Below are positions 1 through 6,918 of a stretch of DNA of 64,000 nucleotides, piece after piece (positions within the stretch are counted from its first letter, which is position 1; every line of letters starts with the position of its first letter). The position numbers were made by a program, and so were the translations under genes. The DNA is from Akkermansia muciniphila (GTDB lineage Bacteria; Verrucomicrobiota; Verrucomicrobiia; Verrucomicrobiales; Akkermansiaceae), in the NCBI GenBank assembly GCA_004557455.1, contig SFDX01000021.1, positions 1 through 64,000 on the forward strand, written 5' to 3'. Below the pieces are notes generated by a model. It was not told where the DNA came from, ran no database searches, and saw nothing but the letters and a program-made list of their open reading frames with translations.

Positions 1-758
1 AAGGCATCCGGCACGACGGTGTACATGATATTCATGATATGGCAGGCCAGTTTCTCCGCGAAGTCATTGTAGATTTTCTGTGCGATGGGATCCCCTGCCC
101 TCGCGGCGCGCTCCAGCAGAAGCGGGGTACACTCCTCCGGGGATTTCGGGGTACCGGCGGCGGCGTACAGAGCCGCAGCATCGGCTGCCACCTCGTTGTT
201 ACCGATATACTCCTCCAGCGCGCCGCGGTTACCGAAAGGCCCCACTCTGCCATCGAAGCAGATACTGGTCTGGCCGATTTCCGCAGCGGAAATACGGCGA
301 CCCCGCACCATGCGGTTATTGATAATCAAAGCCCCGCCCACCCCGGTACCGAGGGTGATGCAGTGGAGATTCTCGTAGCCGCGCCCCGCGCCCTCCTTCC
401 ACTCGGCATAAGCCATACATTTAGCATCGTTATCCAGCACCACGGGCAAGCCGAGCTGCTCCGTGAGCACCTCCCGCACCGGCTCCGGCTTATTCCATAC
501 CGGCACATTGGTCAACTGATAAAGGACACCGCGCCCGAAATCCACCCAACCCGGCATACCCAGGCCGATGCCCTGCACCTCCGGATGGTGCTCCATCAAG
601 CCGCGGATGGTGGCGCACATAGCATCCATAATCTCCGCCGGGCTGCCGTAGGACGGCGTGGGCAGAGGCTCCGCCCGCTCGCAAATTTCCACACCCCGGG
701 TAACACCTATCTTGATGGTGGTACCGCCGAAATCAACGCCTATGGTTTTCATGCTCAT
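1..758 (-). CDS. ROK-family sugar kinase (glucokinase-like), 3' end cut by window edge
   Basis: About 252 residues are visible. The protein starts MSMKTIGVDFGGTTIK, a typical ROK phosphate-binding loop, followed by the catalytic-Asp region VVLDNDAKC and the second nucleotide-binding segment LGTGVGGALI. ROK kinases phosphorylate glucose or other hexoses with ATP in the cytoplasm. The usual ROK zinc motif (CxCG...GC) is absent: the corresponding stretch reads GPFGNRGALEEY, and the usual EIGH reads EIGQ, so substrate preference cannot be assigned. It starts 15 nt after the stop of the gamma carbonic anhydrase gene and probably belongs to the same minus-strand unit. ATG at 758 or ATG at 752 are both possible; neither has a clear Shine-Dalgarno. 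Confidence 0.85.
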   Translation of the reverse strand, partial: MSMKTIGVDFGGTTIKIGVTRGVEICERAEPLPTPSYGSPAEIMDAMCATIRGLMEHHPEVQGIGLGMPGWVDFGRGVLYQLTNVPVWNKPEPVREVLTEQLGLPVVLDNDAKCMAYAEWKEGAGRGYENLHCITLGTGVGGALIINNRMVRGRRISAAEIGQTSICFDGRVGPFGNRGALEEYIGNNEVAADAAALYAAAGTPKSPEECTPLLLERAARAGDPIAQKIYNDFAEKLACHIMNIMYTVVPDA

Positions 759-773
759 ATCAAATCTGTTTCA

Positions 774-1283
774 TCAACGGGCTGCATAGCGAGCCGCCAG
801 CTCGGCATACTCCTCCGCGTGGCGGTGATTGTCCTGCGCCACGGACTCCGAGAGCGTCCGCACAACCTTCGCGGGCGAGCCCAGCACCAGCGAGAACGGC
901 GGCACCTGAGTGTTTTTCGTCACCAACGCATGCGCCCCCACAATCGAACCGCGGCCGATCACCGCCCCGTCCAGCACAATGGCCCCCATGCCGATGAGCA
1001 CGTCGTCCTCCACCGTGCAGGCGTGCAGCGTGGCGCAGTGCCCGATGGTGACATGCGCCCCCACCGTGCAGGCCCCGCCGGCTTCCACATGAATGCAGGC
1101 GTTATCCTGCACATTGCTGTAGGCCCCGATGCGGATAGCAGCTAAATCCGCACGAAGCGTTGCATTGTACCACACGGAGCTGTGCGGTCCGAGGGTCAGC
1201 TCCCCCACCAAGGCAGCCCCGCGCGCCACAAAGGCGGTGGGGTCGATCTGAGGGGCTCTGTTATCAAAGGATTCGATGATCAT
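774..1283 (-). CDS. gamma carbonic anhydrase-family hexapeptide protein
   Basis: 169 residues with repeated left-handed beta-helix hexapeptides (VGELTLGPHSSVWYN, ADLAAIRIGAYSNVQD, HVTIGHCATLHAC). Histidines in GHCATLHAC, and possibly IHVEAG, are placed as in the zinc site of the CaiE/PaaY/YrdA family. These proteins are cytoplasmic trimers; some hydrate CO2, while the activity of many is unknown. The gene lies immediately downstream of nrdG: its ATG is either overlapped by the annotated nrdG stop (ATGA) or lies 6 nt after the stop of the frame-corrected nrdG. Co-transcription with the anaerobic reductase cluster is likely. Confidence 0.85.
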   Translation of the reverse strand: MIIESFDNRAPQIDPTAFVARGAALVGELTLGPHSSVWYNATLRADLAAIRIGAYSNVQDNACIHVEAGGACTVGAHVTIGHCATLHACTVEDDVLIGMGAIVLDGAVIGRGSIVGAHALVTKNTQVPPFSLVLGSPAKVVRTLSESVAQDNHRHAEEYAELAARYAAR

Positions 1284-1909
1284 GTTGCGTCAATATTTGA
1301 AACGGTCTTCCGGAAAATTGCGGTACTCGATTCGGAGCGGGGAGTGCTTATCGAGCAAGCGGCGGTCATAGCGGCGGGTCGGCGGCTCCAGATTGTGCAG
1401 AGGATGTCCGCCTCATCCAGCAAGGCGGGGTGCACGGTAGTGCGCACCTCATAACGGATACCGGAGGCCTGCAGAAGCACAACGCAGCGGCAGAAGGTAT
1501 CAAACAGCTTCTCCCCGCTCGGCAGCTTCCAGGTGCGCGCGCTCGGCATCTTGTTATCCAGCGCCACGTAATCCACGAGTCCCCGGCTCAGCAGACGCTC
1601 CAGCACCTGCGGATTACTGCCGTTGGTATCCACCTTGATGAGGTAGCCCAGCGCGTGAATGCGCTCGCAGAGCTCCTCGATATCCGGATTCAGCGTGCAC
1701 TCCCCGCCGGAGAGCACGACGGCATCCAGAAAATCCCGCCGCTCCTCCAGGAAAGCAAACTCGTTCTCCCGCCCACCGTGGCCCAACACCAGGTCCGGGT
1801 TGTAGCAGTATGGGCAGCGCAGATTGCAGCGGGTATACCAAAAAATGCACGCTGCCTTCCCGGGGTAATCCAAGAAGGTCAGCGGCGTGATGTCTTGGGG
1901 GTGCAGCAT
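1280..1909 (-). CDS. nrdG: anaerobic ribonucleotide reductase activating protein (radical SAM), probable frameshift near 3' end
   Basis: Radical-SAM activase that installs the glycyl radical on NrdD. The cluster motif CNLRCPYC is near residue 28 and the GGECTLNP motif follows. The start MLHPQDITPL is chosen because its ATG (1909) overlaps the stop of the upstream glycyl-radical ORF (TGATG). The last ~39 residues of the open frame (after ADIL) are Ser/Thr/Arg-rich and unlike a radical-SAM tail. Shifting frame around 1397-1402 gives HNLEPPTRRYDRRLLDKHS and later YRNFPEDRFKY, ending at a TGA at 1290-1292 just before the next gene. I infer a one-base deletion (or sequencing error); the alternative is a genuine divergent C-terminus ending in an ATGA overlap. 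Confidence 0.75.
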   Translation of the reverse strand: MLHPQDITPLTFLDYPGKAACIFWYTRCNLRCPYCYNPDLVLGHGGRENEFAFLEERRDFLDAVVLSGGECTLNPDIEELCERIHALGYLIKVDTNGSNPQVLERLLSRGLVDYVALDNKMPSARTWKLPSGEKLFDTFCRCVVLLQASGIRYEVRTTVHPALLDEADILCTIWSRRPAAMTAACSISTPRSESSTAIFRKTVSNIDAT

Positions 1910-2121
1910 CAGCGGAGGATACGATCGCACCCGCAGCCACAGGGCTCCTCGAAGTGCTCGCGCTCCTCGAACTCACCCTGCTTACCGGCGTTGAAGGTCT
2001 CCACCGGGCGGTGGTAACCCATCACACGGGTGTAGACGGTGCACTTGGTACGCTCCTCGGCGTGCTCCGCGAGGATCTGCTCATCGGTCTTGACGACCGG
2101 CTTGATGTCAGGTGTATTCAT
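1909..2121 (-). CDS. separate glycyl-radical domain of class III ribonucleotide reductase
   Basis: 70 residues. The segment TVYTRVMGYHRPVETFNAGK matches the C-terminal glycyl-radical loop of NrdD proteins (pattern RVxGYxRPV...N.GK), with the radical Gly in RVMGY. In most bacteria this loop is the last part of NrdD; here it is encoded by its own gene 28 nt downstream of a NrdD that ends after its zinc site. A charged leader (about residues 1-25) replaces the usual fusion. It probably assembles with the 706-residue subunit and is activated by NrdG, encoded next. The tail EEPCGCGCDRILR is Cys-rich and may bind metal. The start is the only ATG; no Shine-Dalgarno is visible. Confidence 0.8.
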   Translation of the reverse strand: MNTPDIKPVVKTDEQILAEHAEERTKCTVYTRVMGYHRPVETFNAGKQGEFEEREHFEEPCGCGCDRILR

Positions 2122-2149
2122 GTTCGTTTAGGATGTTATGGGGAAAGGA

Positions 2150-4270
2150 TCAGAGGTTAAGCGGCAGCTCCGGCTGCTCCTCCATGCGGACGCGCTGAAT
2201 GAGCTCCTCGTCGCAGATGGGGCAGTAATCGTGGCGACCCTTGAGGTAACCGTGCTTCTCGCACACCGAGAAGAGCGGCGTGACAGTGATGTAAGGCATC
2301 TTGAAGTTGGTGAGCACCTTGCGCACGATGTCGCGGCAGGACTCCGGGGAGGAGATCGCCTCGTTCATGTACATGTGGAACACCGTGCCGCCCGTGTAGC
2401 AGCACTGCAACTTGTCCTGCATCTTAAGGGCCTTGAAGAGGTCATGCGTGTAAGACACCGGCAACTGCGAGCTGTTCGTGTAGTAGCGATGCCCGGGCGT
2501 GCCGGACTGGATGATGTCCGGGAAGCGCTTGGCATCCTCGCGGGCAAAGCGGTGCGTGGTACCCTCCGCGGGAGTCGCCTCCAGGTTATACAGGTTGCCC
2601 GTCTGCTCCTGGTAGCCGCGGATGCGCTCGCGCATGAAGTGCAGCACCTCCTCCGCGAAGGCGATGCCCTCCTCCGTGGCGGTGTTCATGGTGTCGCCGG
2701 AGAAGTTGCGGAGCATCTCGTTGACGCCGTTGAGACCGATGGTGGAGAAGTGGTTGCGCAGGTGCGGCAGGTAACGCTTGGTGTAGGGGTAGAGCCCGCG
2801 GTCATACAGCATGTTGATGAACACGCGCTTCTTCTCCAGCGTATCCTTCGCCAAGTCCATGAGCTCGGCCAGCTTGGAGAACAGCAGCTTCTTGTTACCC
2901 TTGTACAGATAACCGAGGCGGGCCATGTTGATGGTAACCACACCGATGGACCCCGTCATCTCCGCAGAACCGAAGAGCCCGCCGCCGCGCTTGAGCAGCT
3001 CGCGCAGGTCCAACTGCAGGCGGCAGCACATGGAACGCACCGCATCCGGCTTGTAGGCTTCCTCATCGATGATCTTGTTGCCGTTCTCATCATACTTATA
3101 CTGCGAACCGATGAAGTTCTGGAAGTAAGAAGAGCCGATCTTGGCAGCGTTCTCGAAGAGAAGCGGCACATTTTCGTCCTCCCAGTCGAAGTCCTCCGTG
3201 ATGTTCACGGTCGGGATGGGGAAGGTGAAGGGCTGGCCCGTGCTGTCGCCCTCCGTCAGCACCTCGTAGAAAGCGCGCTGAATCACCTTCATCTCCGGCT
3301 GGAAATGCTTGTAGGTGAGGTCCGTCAGAGTCTCCGCCCCGCGCTCCTTGGCCACGGCCAGCAGGGCCTCATCGTGCATGTCCTCGAAGAAATGGCGGTT
3401 GCCGGACATGGGGTACTGGTCCCGCAGGTCGCGCGGCACCGTCCAGTCAATCGTCACGTTCGTAAAGGGAGACTGCCCCCAGCGGGAGGGAACGTTCAGG
3501 TTATAAACGAAACTGCGCAGAGCCTTCTTGACCTCCTCATACGGCAGGCGGTCGCGGAAGAGATAGGGAGAGAGGTAGGTATCGAAAGAGCTGAACGCCT
3601 GGGCCCCTGCCCACTCACTCTGCAGGATGCCGAGGAAGTTGGCCATCTGGCCGAGAGCCTCCCGGAAGTGGCGCGGCGGGCGGCTGTTCACGCGGCTGCG
3701 CACGCCGTTGAAGCCCTCATTGAGCAGAGCGCGCAGGCTCCAGCCGGCGCAGTAGCCCGTCAGGCAGTCCAGGTCGTGAATATGGTAGTCACCGTTGCGG
3801 TGAGCCGCGCCCTCCTCCGGGGTATACACCTGGTCAAGCCAGTAATTAGCAATCACCTTTCCGGCTGTATTGTTGACCAAGCCCGCATTGGAATAGGTGG
3901 TGTTGGAGTTCGCCTTAATGCGCCAGTCCGTATTACCGACGTATTCCTCAATCGTCTGCTTGCAATCCACCCAAGTATTGCCCTGATACAGGCCGCCTAT
4001 CTGCTCGCGCTGAATCTTGTGCAGGAAGCGGTACTTGATGAAGTTACGAGCCGTATCGAAAGCCCCCTCGCGCATCAGCTCGCGCTCAATGGTGTCCTGA
4101 ATCTTCTCCACCGGCACATAGTCCTCGTGCTTCAGGGCGTCCAGTACGTTGGCGTAGACCATGGGATTATACTCCTCCTGGGAGGCATGGAACGCCTTTT
4201 CGATGGCCTGCTGAATCTTGTAGGACTCAAAGCGTTCGCGTTTTCCGTTGCGCTTGATGATTTCGATCAT
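2150..4270 (-). CDS. nrdD: anaerobic ribonucleoside-triphosphate reductase, large (catalytic) subunit
   Basis: 706 residues. The N-terminus (IIKRNGKRERFESYKIQQAIEKAF) is an ATP-cone allosteric domain over about residues 1-90, followed by the NrdD barrel (HIHDLDCLTGYCAGW near 163; NFSGDTMNTATEEG). The protein reduces ribonucleotides to deoxyribonucleotides without oxygen. It ends just after a Cys-containing segment (FSVCEKHG...DYCPICDEEL), the zinc site that in single-chain NrdD precedes the glycyl-radical loop. That loop is supplied by the separate 70-residue gene downstream, so the enzyme looks split rather than truncated. Transcription probably starts at the promoter at 4339-4367, leaving a ~60 nt leader. 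Confidence 0.93.
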   Translation of the reverse strand: MIEIIKRNGKRERFESYKIQQAIEKAFHASQEEYNPMVYANVLDALKHEDYVPVEKIQDTIERELMREGAFDTARNFIKYRFLHKIQREQIGGLYQGNTWVDCKQTIEEYVGNTDWRIKANSNTTYSNAGLVNNTAGKVIANYWLDQVYTPEEGAAHRNGDYHIHDLDCLTGYCAGWSLRALLNEGFNGVRSRVNSRPPRHFREALGQMANFLGILQSEWAGAQAFSSFDTYLSPYLFRDRLPYEEVKKALRSFVYNLNVPSRWGQSPFTNVTIDWTVPRDLRDQYPMSGNRHFFEDMHDEALLAVAKERGAETLTDLTYKHFQPEMKVIQRAFYEVLTEGDSTGQPFTFPIPTVNITEDFDWEDENVPLLFENAAKIGSSYFQNFIGSQYKYDENGNKIIDEEAYKPDAVRSMCCRLQLDLRELLKRGGGLFGSAEMTGSIGVVTINMARLGYLYKGNKKLLFSKLAELMDLAKDTLEKKRVFINMLYDRGLYPYTKRYLPHLRNHFSTIGLNGVNEMLRNFSGDTMNTATEEGIAFAEEVLHFMRERIRGYQEQTGNLYNLEATPAEGTTHRFAREDAKRFPDIIQSGTPGHRYYTNSSQLPVSYTHDLFKALKMQDKLQCCYTGGTVFHMYMNEAISSPESCRDIVRKVLTNFKMPYITVTPLFSVCEKHGYLKGRHDYCPICDEELIQRVRMEEQPELPLNL

Positions 4271-4594
4271 GACTGAGTGTGAGTGGTGTAAACTTGACGT
4301 GCCCCGGGACTGCGCGCCTGCGCATACAAGGCGCGGCCATTGTACCCTTTTTTACGCGCTCTGGCAAGAAGAAAATTGCCGCAAGGCAGAAAAACTTTTC
4401 CCGTATCTTGGAGGGTGAAAACACCCGAAACCCCATATCTTGTGGCGTCCCCCATCCGGAAGCCGACCCCTCCCCATCACGGAAAACAACCTCTCCGCGA
4501 GCGGCAAAACGCGATGAACACAGGGAAAACGGGCCGAAACGGGAGCAGAATCCGCCGGTGAGCCTCCGCCCCGCAAACACCACAAGAGGTCCCT
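4271..4594. other. intergenic region between rRNA methyltransferase-like gene and nrdD
   Basis: 324 bp without a credible gene. It carries the nrdD promoter (4339-4367). The rest is moderately AT-richer sequence in which I see no hairpin with a T-run and no recognisable NrdR-box pair. Confidence 0.6.
4339..4367 (-). promoter_or_regulatory. promoter of nrdD-nrdG cluster
   Basis: Minus strand: TTGCCA (4367-4362), 17 bp, TACAAT (4344-4339). It fits the promoter pattern seen throughout the window and lies about 70 bp before the nrdD ATG. Confidence 0.65.
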
Positions 4595-5479
4595 CTAGCG
4601 CTCTGCCCAAAGAATTTTCAGGTAAGGCTCCCCCTCGAAGTCAAAAGGCATGGAAACCGCCCGCAAACGCGCACCGGGGATGCCCGCGGCGACCATGGTG
4701 CGGAAGGCCTCGGGCGAGAGACGGCGGCAATTCGTGGTGCAAAGCAGGCAGCCATGCGGCTTGAGGCATGCGGCGGCCAAGGCGACCAGCCGATCGTAAT
4801 GCCGCTCCGCCTTCCACACGTGCCCCTTCTCATCGCGAGAGAAGGTGGGCGGGTCGAGCACGATGATGTCGAAGCGGTACTCCTTGCGCGCAAAACGCCC
4901 CATCCACGAGAGAGCATCCCCCTTGCAGAAGAAATGCTCCGCCGGGTCGATGCCGTTCAGCTGCATGTTCTCGCGGCACCAATCCAGGCAGGGCTGCGCC
5001 AGATCCAGTGTTGTAGTCGTGGCCCCCGCCGCAGCGGCATACACGGAGAAAGCCCCCGTGTAGGCAAAAGTGTTCAGCACGGTCATGCCGGGCTTGCAAA
5101 GGCTGCGCAGGCGGGCACGGTTGTCCCGCTGGTCCAGGAAAATCCCCTGAGAATAGCCCGTGCTCATGTCCATCATAAAGCGCAGCCCGTTCTCCGAGAT
5201 ACAGAAACGCAGCGGCAGCTCCGGCCCCGCCATCTGCTGCGGCGGACGTTTGTCATCCTGCGAGAGCTGCTTGAGGTAGACGGGAGCCCCCGTGGCCACC
5301 AGCTCACGGCGCAGGGCCTGCGGCAGGGCCACATCCCGCAGGGACACCAAGAAGCGATCCGCCAGCACATCCACAAAGACACCCGGCCACAGCGTGCCGT
5401 CCAGCAGGCGGAAGGCATCCGTGCCGGGGGGCAACTGCTCCCGCAAGGCAGCCAGCTTCTGGTGCAGAGAAAAACTCAT
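4595..5479 (-). CDS. class I SAM-dependent methyltransferase, RlmI-like (23S rRNA m5C family)
   Basis: 294 residues from MSFSLHQKL. The Rossmann SAM site is VLNTFAYTGAFSVYAAAAG, followed by the acidic strand TTLDLAQP and the catalytic-type motif IIVLDPPTFSRDEKG; a TTNCRRL segment lies near the end. This layout is that of RlmI/YccW-type rRNA cytosine-C5 methyltransferases, but the N-terminal PUA domain is short or missing, so the exact target is uncertain. The start is fixed by the ATGA overlap with the stop of sufE. A longer open frame to 5569 exists but would overlap sufE extensively. Confidence 0.75.
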   Translation of the reverse strand: MSFSLHQKLAALREQLPPGTDAFRLLDGTLWPGVFVDVLADRFLVSLRDVALPQALRRELVATGAPVYLKQLSQDDKRPPQQMAGPELPLRFCISENGLRFMMDMSTGYSQGIFLDQRDNRARLRSLCKPGMTVLNTFAYTGAFSVYAAAAGATTTTLDLAQPCLDWCRENMQLNGIDPAEHFFCKGDALSWMGRFARKEYRFDIIVLDPPTFSRDEKGHVWKAERHYDRLVALAAACLKPHGCLLCTTNCRRLSPEAFRTMVAAGIPGARLRAVSMPFDFEGEPYLKILWAER

Positions 5480-5886
5480 CGTGCAGCCGCTGCGGCTTTG
5501 CGGATGGTCTCCTCCATGGTCGTGAGCGCATTCGCACGGGTGGAGGCCAAGTGCTCCCGCAGGCCGCAATCATTGATGCGAGAGAGATCCGCCTCCTCGA
5601 TTTCCTGCGGCGTGAGCCCGGAGAGCAGGCGGATGAAGAGCGCGATGAGCCCCTTGGTGATCAGTGAATCGCTGTCCGCATAAATCATCAGCTTACCCTC
5701 CTGCAGCACCGTGCCGACCCATACGCGGCTCTGGCAGCCCTTGATAAGGTGGTCCTTCTTGCGGAATTTCTCCGGCATGGGGGGGAGCTGACGCCCCAGG
5801 GAAATAATATACTCGTACTTCTCCGTCCAATCCATGAAGACGGACATGTCATCGAGCAGCTCCTCGATACGTTCGTTATATCCCAT
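5476..5886 (-). CDS. sufE: SufE-family sulfur acceptor protein
   Basis: 136 residues. The motif HLIKGCQSRVWVG contains the conserved Cys (about residue 51) that accepts persulfide sulfur from the cysteine desulfurase SufS during Fe-S cluster assembly. SDSLITKGLIALFIRLLSG and the final NDCGLREHLASTRANALTTM are characteristic of the family. It starts 3 nt after argF and its stop overlaps the methyltransferase start, so the three genes form one minus-strand operon. No other suf gene is in the window. Confidence 0.93.
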   Translation of the reverse strand: MGYNERIEELLDDMSVFMDWTEKYEYIISLGRQLPPMPEKFRKKDHLIKGCQSRVWVGTVLQEGKLMIYADSDSLITKGLIALFIRLLSGLTPQEIEEADLSRINDCGLREHLASTRANALTTMEETIRKAAAAAR

Positions 5887-5889
5887 GGT

Positions 5890-6801
5890 TCAGCGAGCGG
5901 TTGCCAGCGTGTAAAGCACAGCCTTTTGAGCATGCAGGCGGTTCTCCGCCTCCGTGAAGATCACCGGTGCATGGGCCTCCAGCACCTCATCCGTGATCTC
6001 ATAGCCTCGGTAGGCGGGTAGGCAGTGGAACACACTGTGACCGGGCGCGGCGACACGCAGCAACTCGGCGTTCACTTGGTAGGGGAAGAAGGCCTTTTCC
6101 TTGGTGCCCTTCTCGGCCTCCTGACCCATGGAGATCCAGGTATCGGTGTTGATAACAGTGCAATCCCGCACAGCCTCGGCGGCATCCGTGGTGCAGATAA
6201 TGTTCGGGCAATCCAGCGCGGCGAGGGTCTCCGCCTTGGGCAGTGCCTGCTCCGGCCCGGCGAGTGCCAGGGTAAAGCCGAGGCGCTTGGCGGCCCACAT
6301 CCACGAGCGGCCCATGTTGTTATCCACATCGCCGAGGAAGGAAATCTTCATATCCTTCCAAGCCCCTACTCCGTACTTCTCCTCCAGCGTGAGCAGATCC
6401 GCCAAAATCTGGCAGGGATGCTCCAGGTCCGTCAGCGCATTGATGGTGGGGAGTCCGGAGTAGTCCGCAAAGTCCACCACATCCTGCTGCGCGTAGGTGC
6501 GGATGATGGCCCCGTGAATCATGCGGCCGAGCACGCGGGCCGTGTCCTTGATGGGCTCACCGCGCCCCAGCTGAATGTCGCGGGTAGAAAGGAACATCGG
6601 GCGACCACCGAGTTCTGCCACGCCCACCTCGAAGGAAACGCGGGTGCGGGTGGAGGACTTGGAGAAAATGAGGCCCCAGGTTTGGCCTTGCAGCGGGGTA
6701 TGCGTGTGGTGCCCGCGCTCCGCCTTGAGCCGGTGCCCCAAGGCGAGCAAGCCCCGGATTTCATCCGCAGTCAACTGTTCGATGGAAAGCAAGTTTTTCA
6801 T
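5890..6801 (-). CDS. argF: ornithine carbamoyltransferase
   Basis: 303 residues, the normal length. Catalyses carbamoyl phosphate + ornithine to citrulline in arginine synthesis. The carbamoyl-phosphate loop SSTRTR is near residue 50, HPCQILADL near 128, the ornithine-side motif SMGQE near 225 and HCLPAYRG near 260. It is the first gene of the argF-sufE-methyltransferase unit, with its own promoter 24-52 bp upstream. I saw no clear ARG-box pair. Confidence 0.96.
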   Translation of the reverse strand: MKNLLSIEQLTADEIRGLLALGHRLKAERGHHTHTPLQGQTWGLIFSKSSTRTRVSFEVGVAELGGRPMFLSTRDIQLGRGEPIKDTARVLGRMIHGAIIRTYAQQDVVDFADYSGLPTINALTDLEHPCQILADLLTLEEKYGVGAWKDMKISFLGDVDNNMGRSWMWAAKRLGFTLALAGPEQALPKAETLAALDCPNIICTTDAAEAVRDCTVINTDTWISMGQEAEKGTKEKAFFPYQVNAELLRVAAPGHSVFHCLPAYRGYEITDEVLEAHAPVIFTEAENRLHAQKAVLYTLATAR

Positions 6802-6825
6802 TGTAAATAAAACAGGAATGCCCGC

Positions 6826-6853
6826 AGTATAGCAGACGCGGGCATGATGTCAA
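6826..6853 (-). promoter_or_regulatory. argF promoter
   Basis: Minus strand: TTGACA (6853-6848), 16 bp, TATACT (6831-6826). The leader to the argF ATG would be about 17 nt. Confidence 0.7.
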
Positions 6854-6866
6854 GCATGGAATGAGT

Positions 6867-6910
6867 CAGCAGGCCGAGAAGGCTCACGGAAGAAGCCCCC
6901 CGGCCTGCTG
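6867..6910 (-). terminator. hairpin downstream of the pseudoprotease gene
   Basis: Perfect 10-bp arms CAGCAGGCCG (6867-6876) and CGGCCTGCTG (6901-6910), with weaker internal pairing (GGCT/AGCC). It sits between the stop at 6919 and the argF promoter. There is no T-run, so it is either a non-canonical terminator or an mRNA 3'-end stabiliser. Confidence 0.45.
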
Positions 6911-6918
6911 CGCGGTAC

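Noticed and set aside
39..1145. Long plus-strand open frame opposite the ROK kinase and carbonic anhydrase genes
   Set aside because: Arg/His/Gly-rich composition and no motifs; it is the antisense shadow of high-G+C coding sequence.
2138..4276. 712-codon plus-strand open frame opposite nrdD
   Set aside because: nrdD on the other strand has clear family motifs throughout; the antisense frame is open only because of codon bias.
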